A DNA stretch of 6,557 nucleotides from an uncultured Flavobacteriales bacterium (GTDB lineage: Bacteria; Bacteroidota; Bacteroidia; Flavobacteriales_E; Vicingaceae). The translations under genes and the position numbers were made by a program. How positions within the stretch are numbered: position 1 is the first letter of the stretch; each line of letters begins with the position of its first letter. Under the pieces are notes generated by a model. The model made no database searches and was not told the DNA's origin. It was given only the letters and a program-made list of their open reading frames with translations. Below are positions 6,542-6,557 of this stretch, in pieces. The DNA is taken from the NCBI GenBank assembly GCA_913059105.1, contig CAJXRL010000154.1, positions 1 to 6,557 of the forward strand, in the 5' to 3' direction.

Positions 6542-6557
6542 CTGTCTCTTATACACA
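6542..6557. other. Nextera (Tn5 mosaic end) adapter remnant, not genomic
   Basis: The final 16 bases, CTGTCTCTTATACACA, are identical to the start of the Nextera transposase adapter read-through sequence CTGTCTCTTATACACATCT. The match runs exactly to the last base of the window. This is untrimmed library sequence at a contig end and should be masked. It is not evidence of a Tn5 element. Confidence 0.93.

Noticed and set aside
6542..6557. Tn5-like transposon end
   Set aside because: The match runs to the final base, lacks any transposase and equals the Nextera library adapter, so it is a technical artefact.

Overview
This AT-rich 6.6 kb window looks like a complete short contig from a member of the Bacteroidota, probably a flavobacterium-like lineage and probably from a metagenome or draft assembly. 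The lineage evidence is a type IX secretion (T9SS) C-terminal sorting domain, Bacteroidota-type promoter candidates (TTG and TAnnTTTG-like boxes), and protein families typical of the phylum. All recognisable genes lie on the minus strand, so transcription runs from high to low coordinates.

Reading in the direction of transcription, the right edge (6542-6557) is Nextera transposon adapter sequence, not genome. Next come the last 19 sense codons of an unidentified gene (stop at 6483-6485) and its strong intrinsic terminator (6423-6458). A small zinc-ribbon protein follows (6099-6338), preceded by a candidate promoter. Then comes a two-gene unit with a 4-nt gap: an LpxL/HtrB-family acyltransferase (5085-5960) and a membrane fatty acid desaturase (4100-5080). 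Both act on acyl chains and together suggest envelope lipid tailoring.

After a 161-bp intergenic stretch comes an arsenite methyltransferase of the ArsM/AS3MT type (2886-3938). All four cysteines that matter in characterised family members are present, but no other ars gene is visible. The left third holds two tandem paralogous secreted proteins. The upstream copy (1240-2730) is complete, with a signal peptide and a T9SS type A sorting domain. The downstream copy (1-1228) starts 12 nt after the stop of the first and runs off the left edge just before its sorting domain. The copies are diverged in the middle, but 71 nt near the 3' end are almost identical. The contig starts inside that repeat, which suggests the assembler stopped there.

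I see no strong evidence for a new biological system. The points most worth a second look are the uneven divergence of the tandem paralogs, the adapter and repeat at the contig ends, the isolated AS3MT-like gene, and the acyltransferase-desaturase pair.
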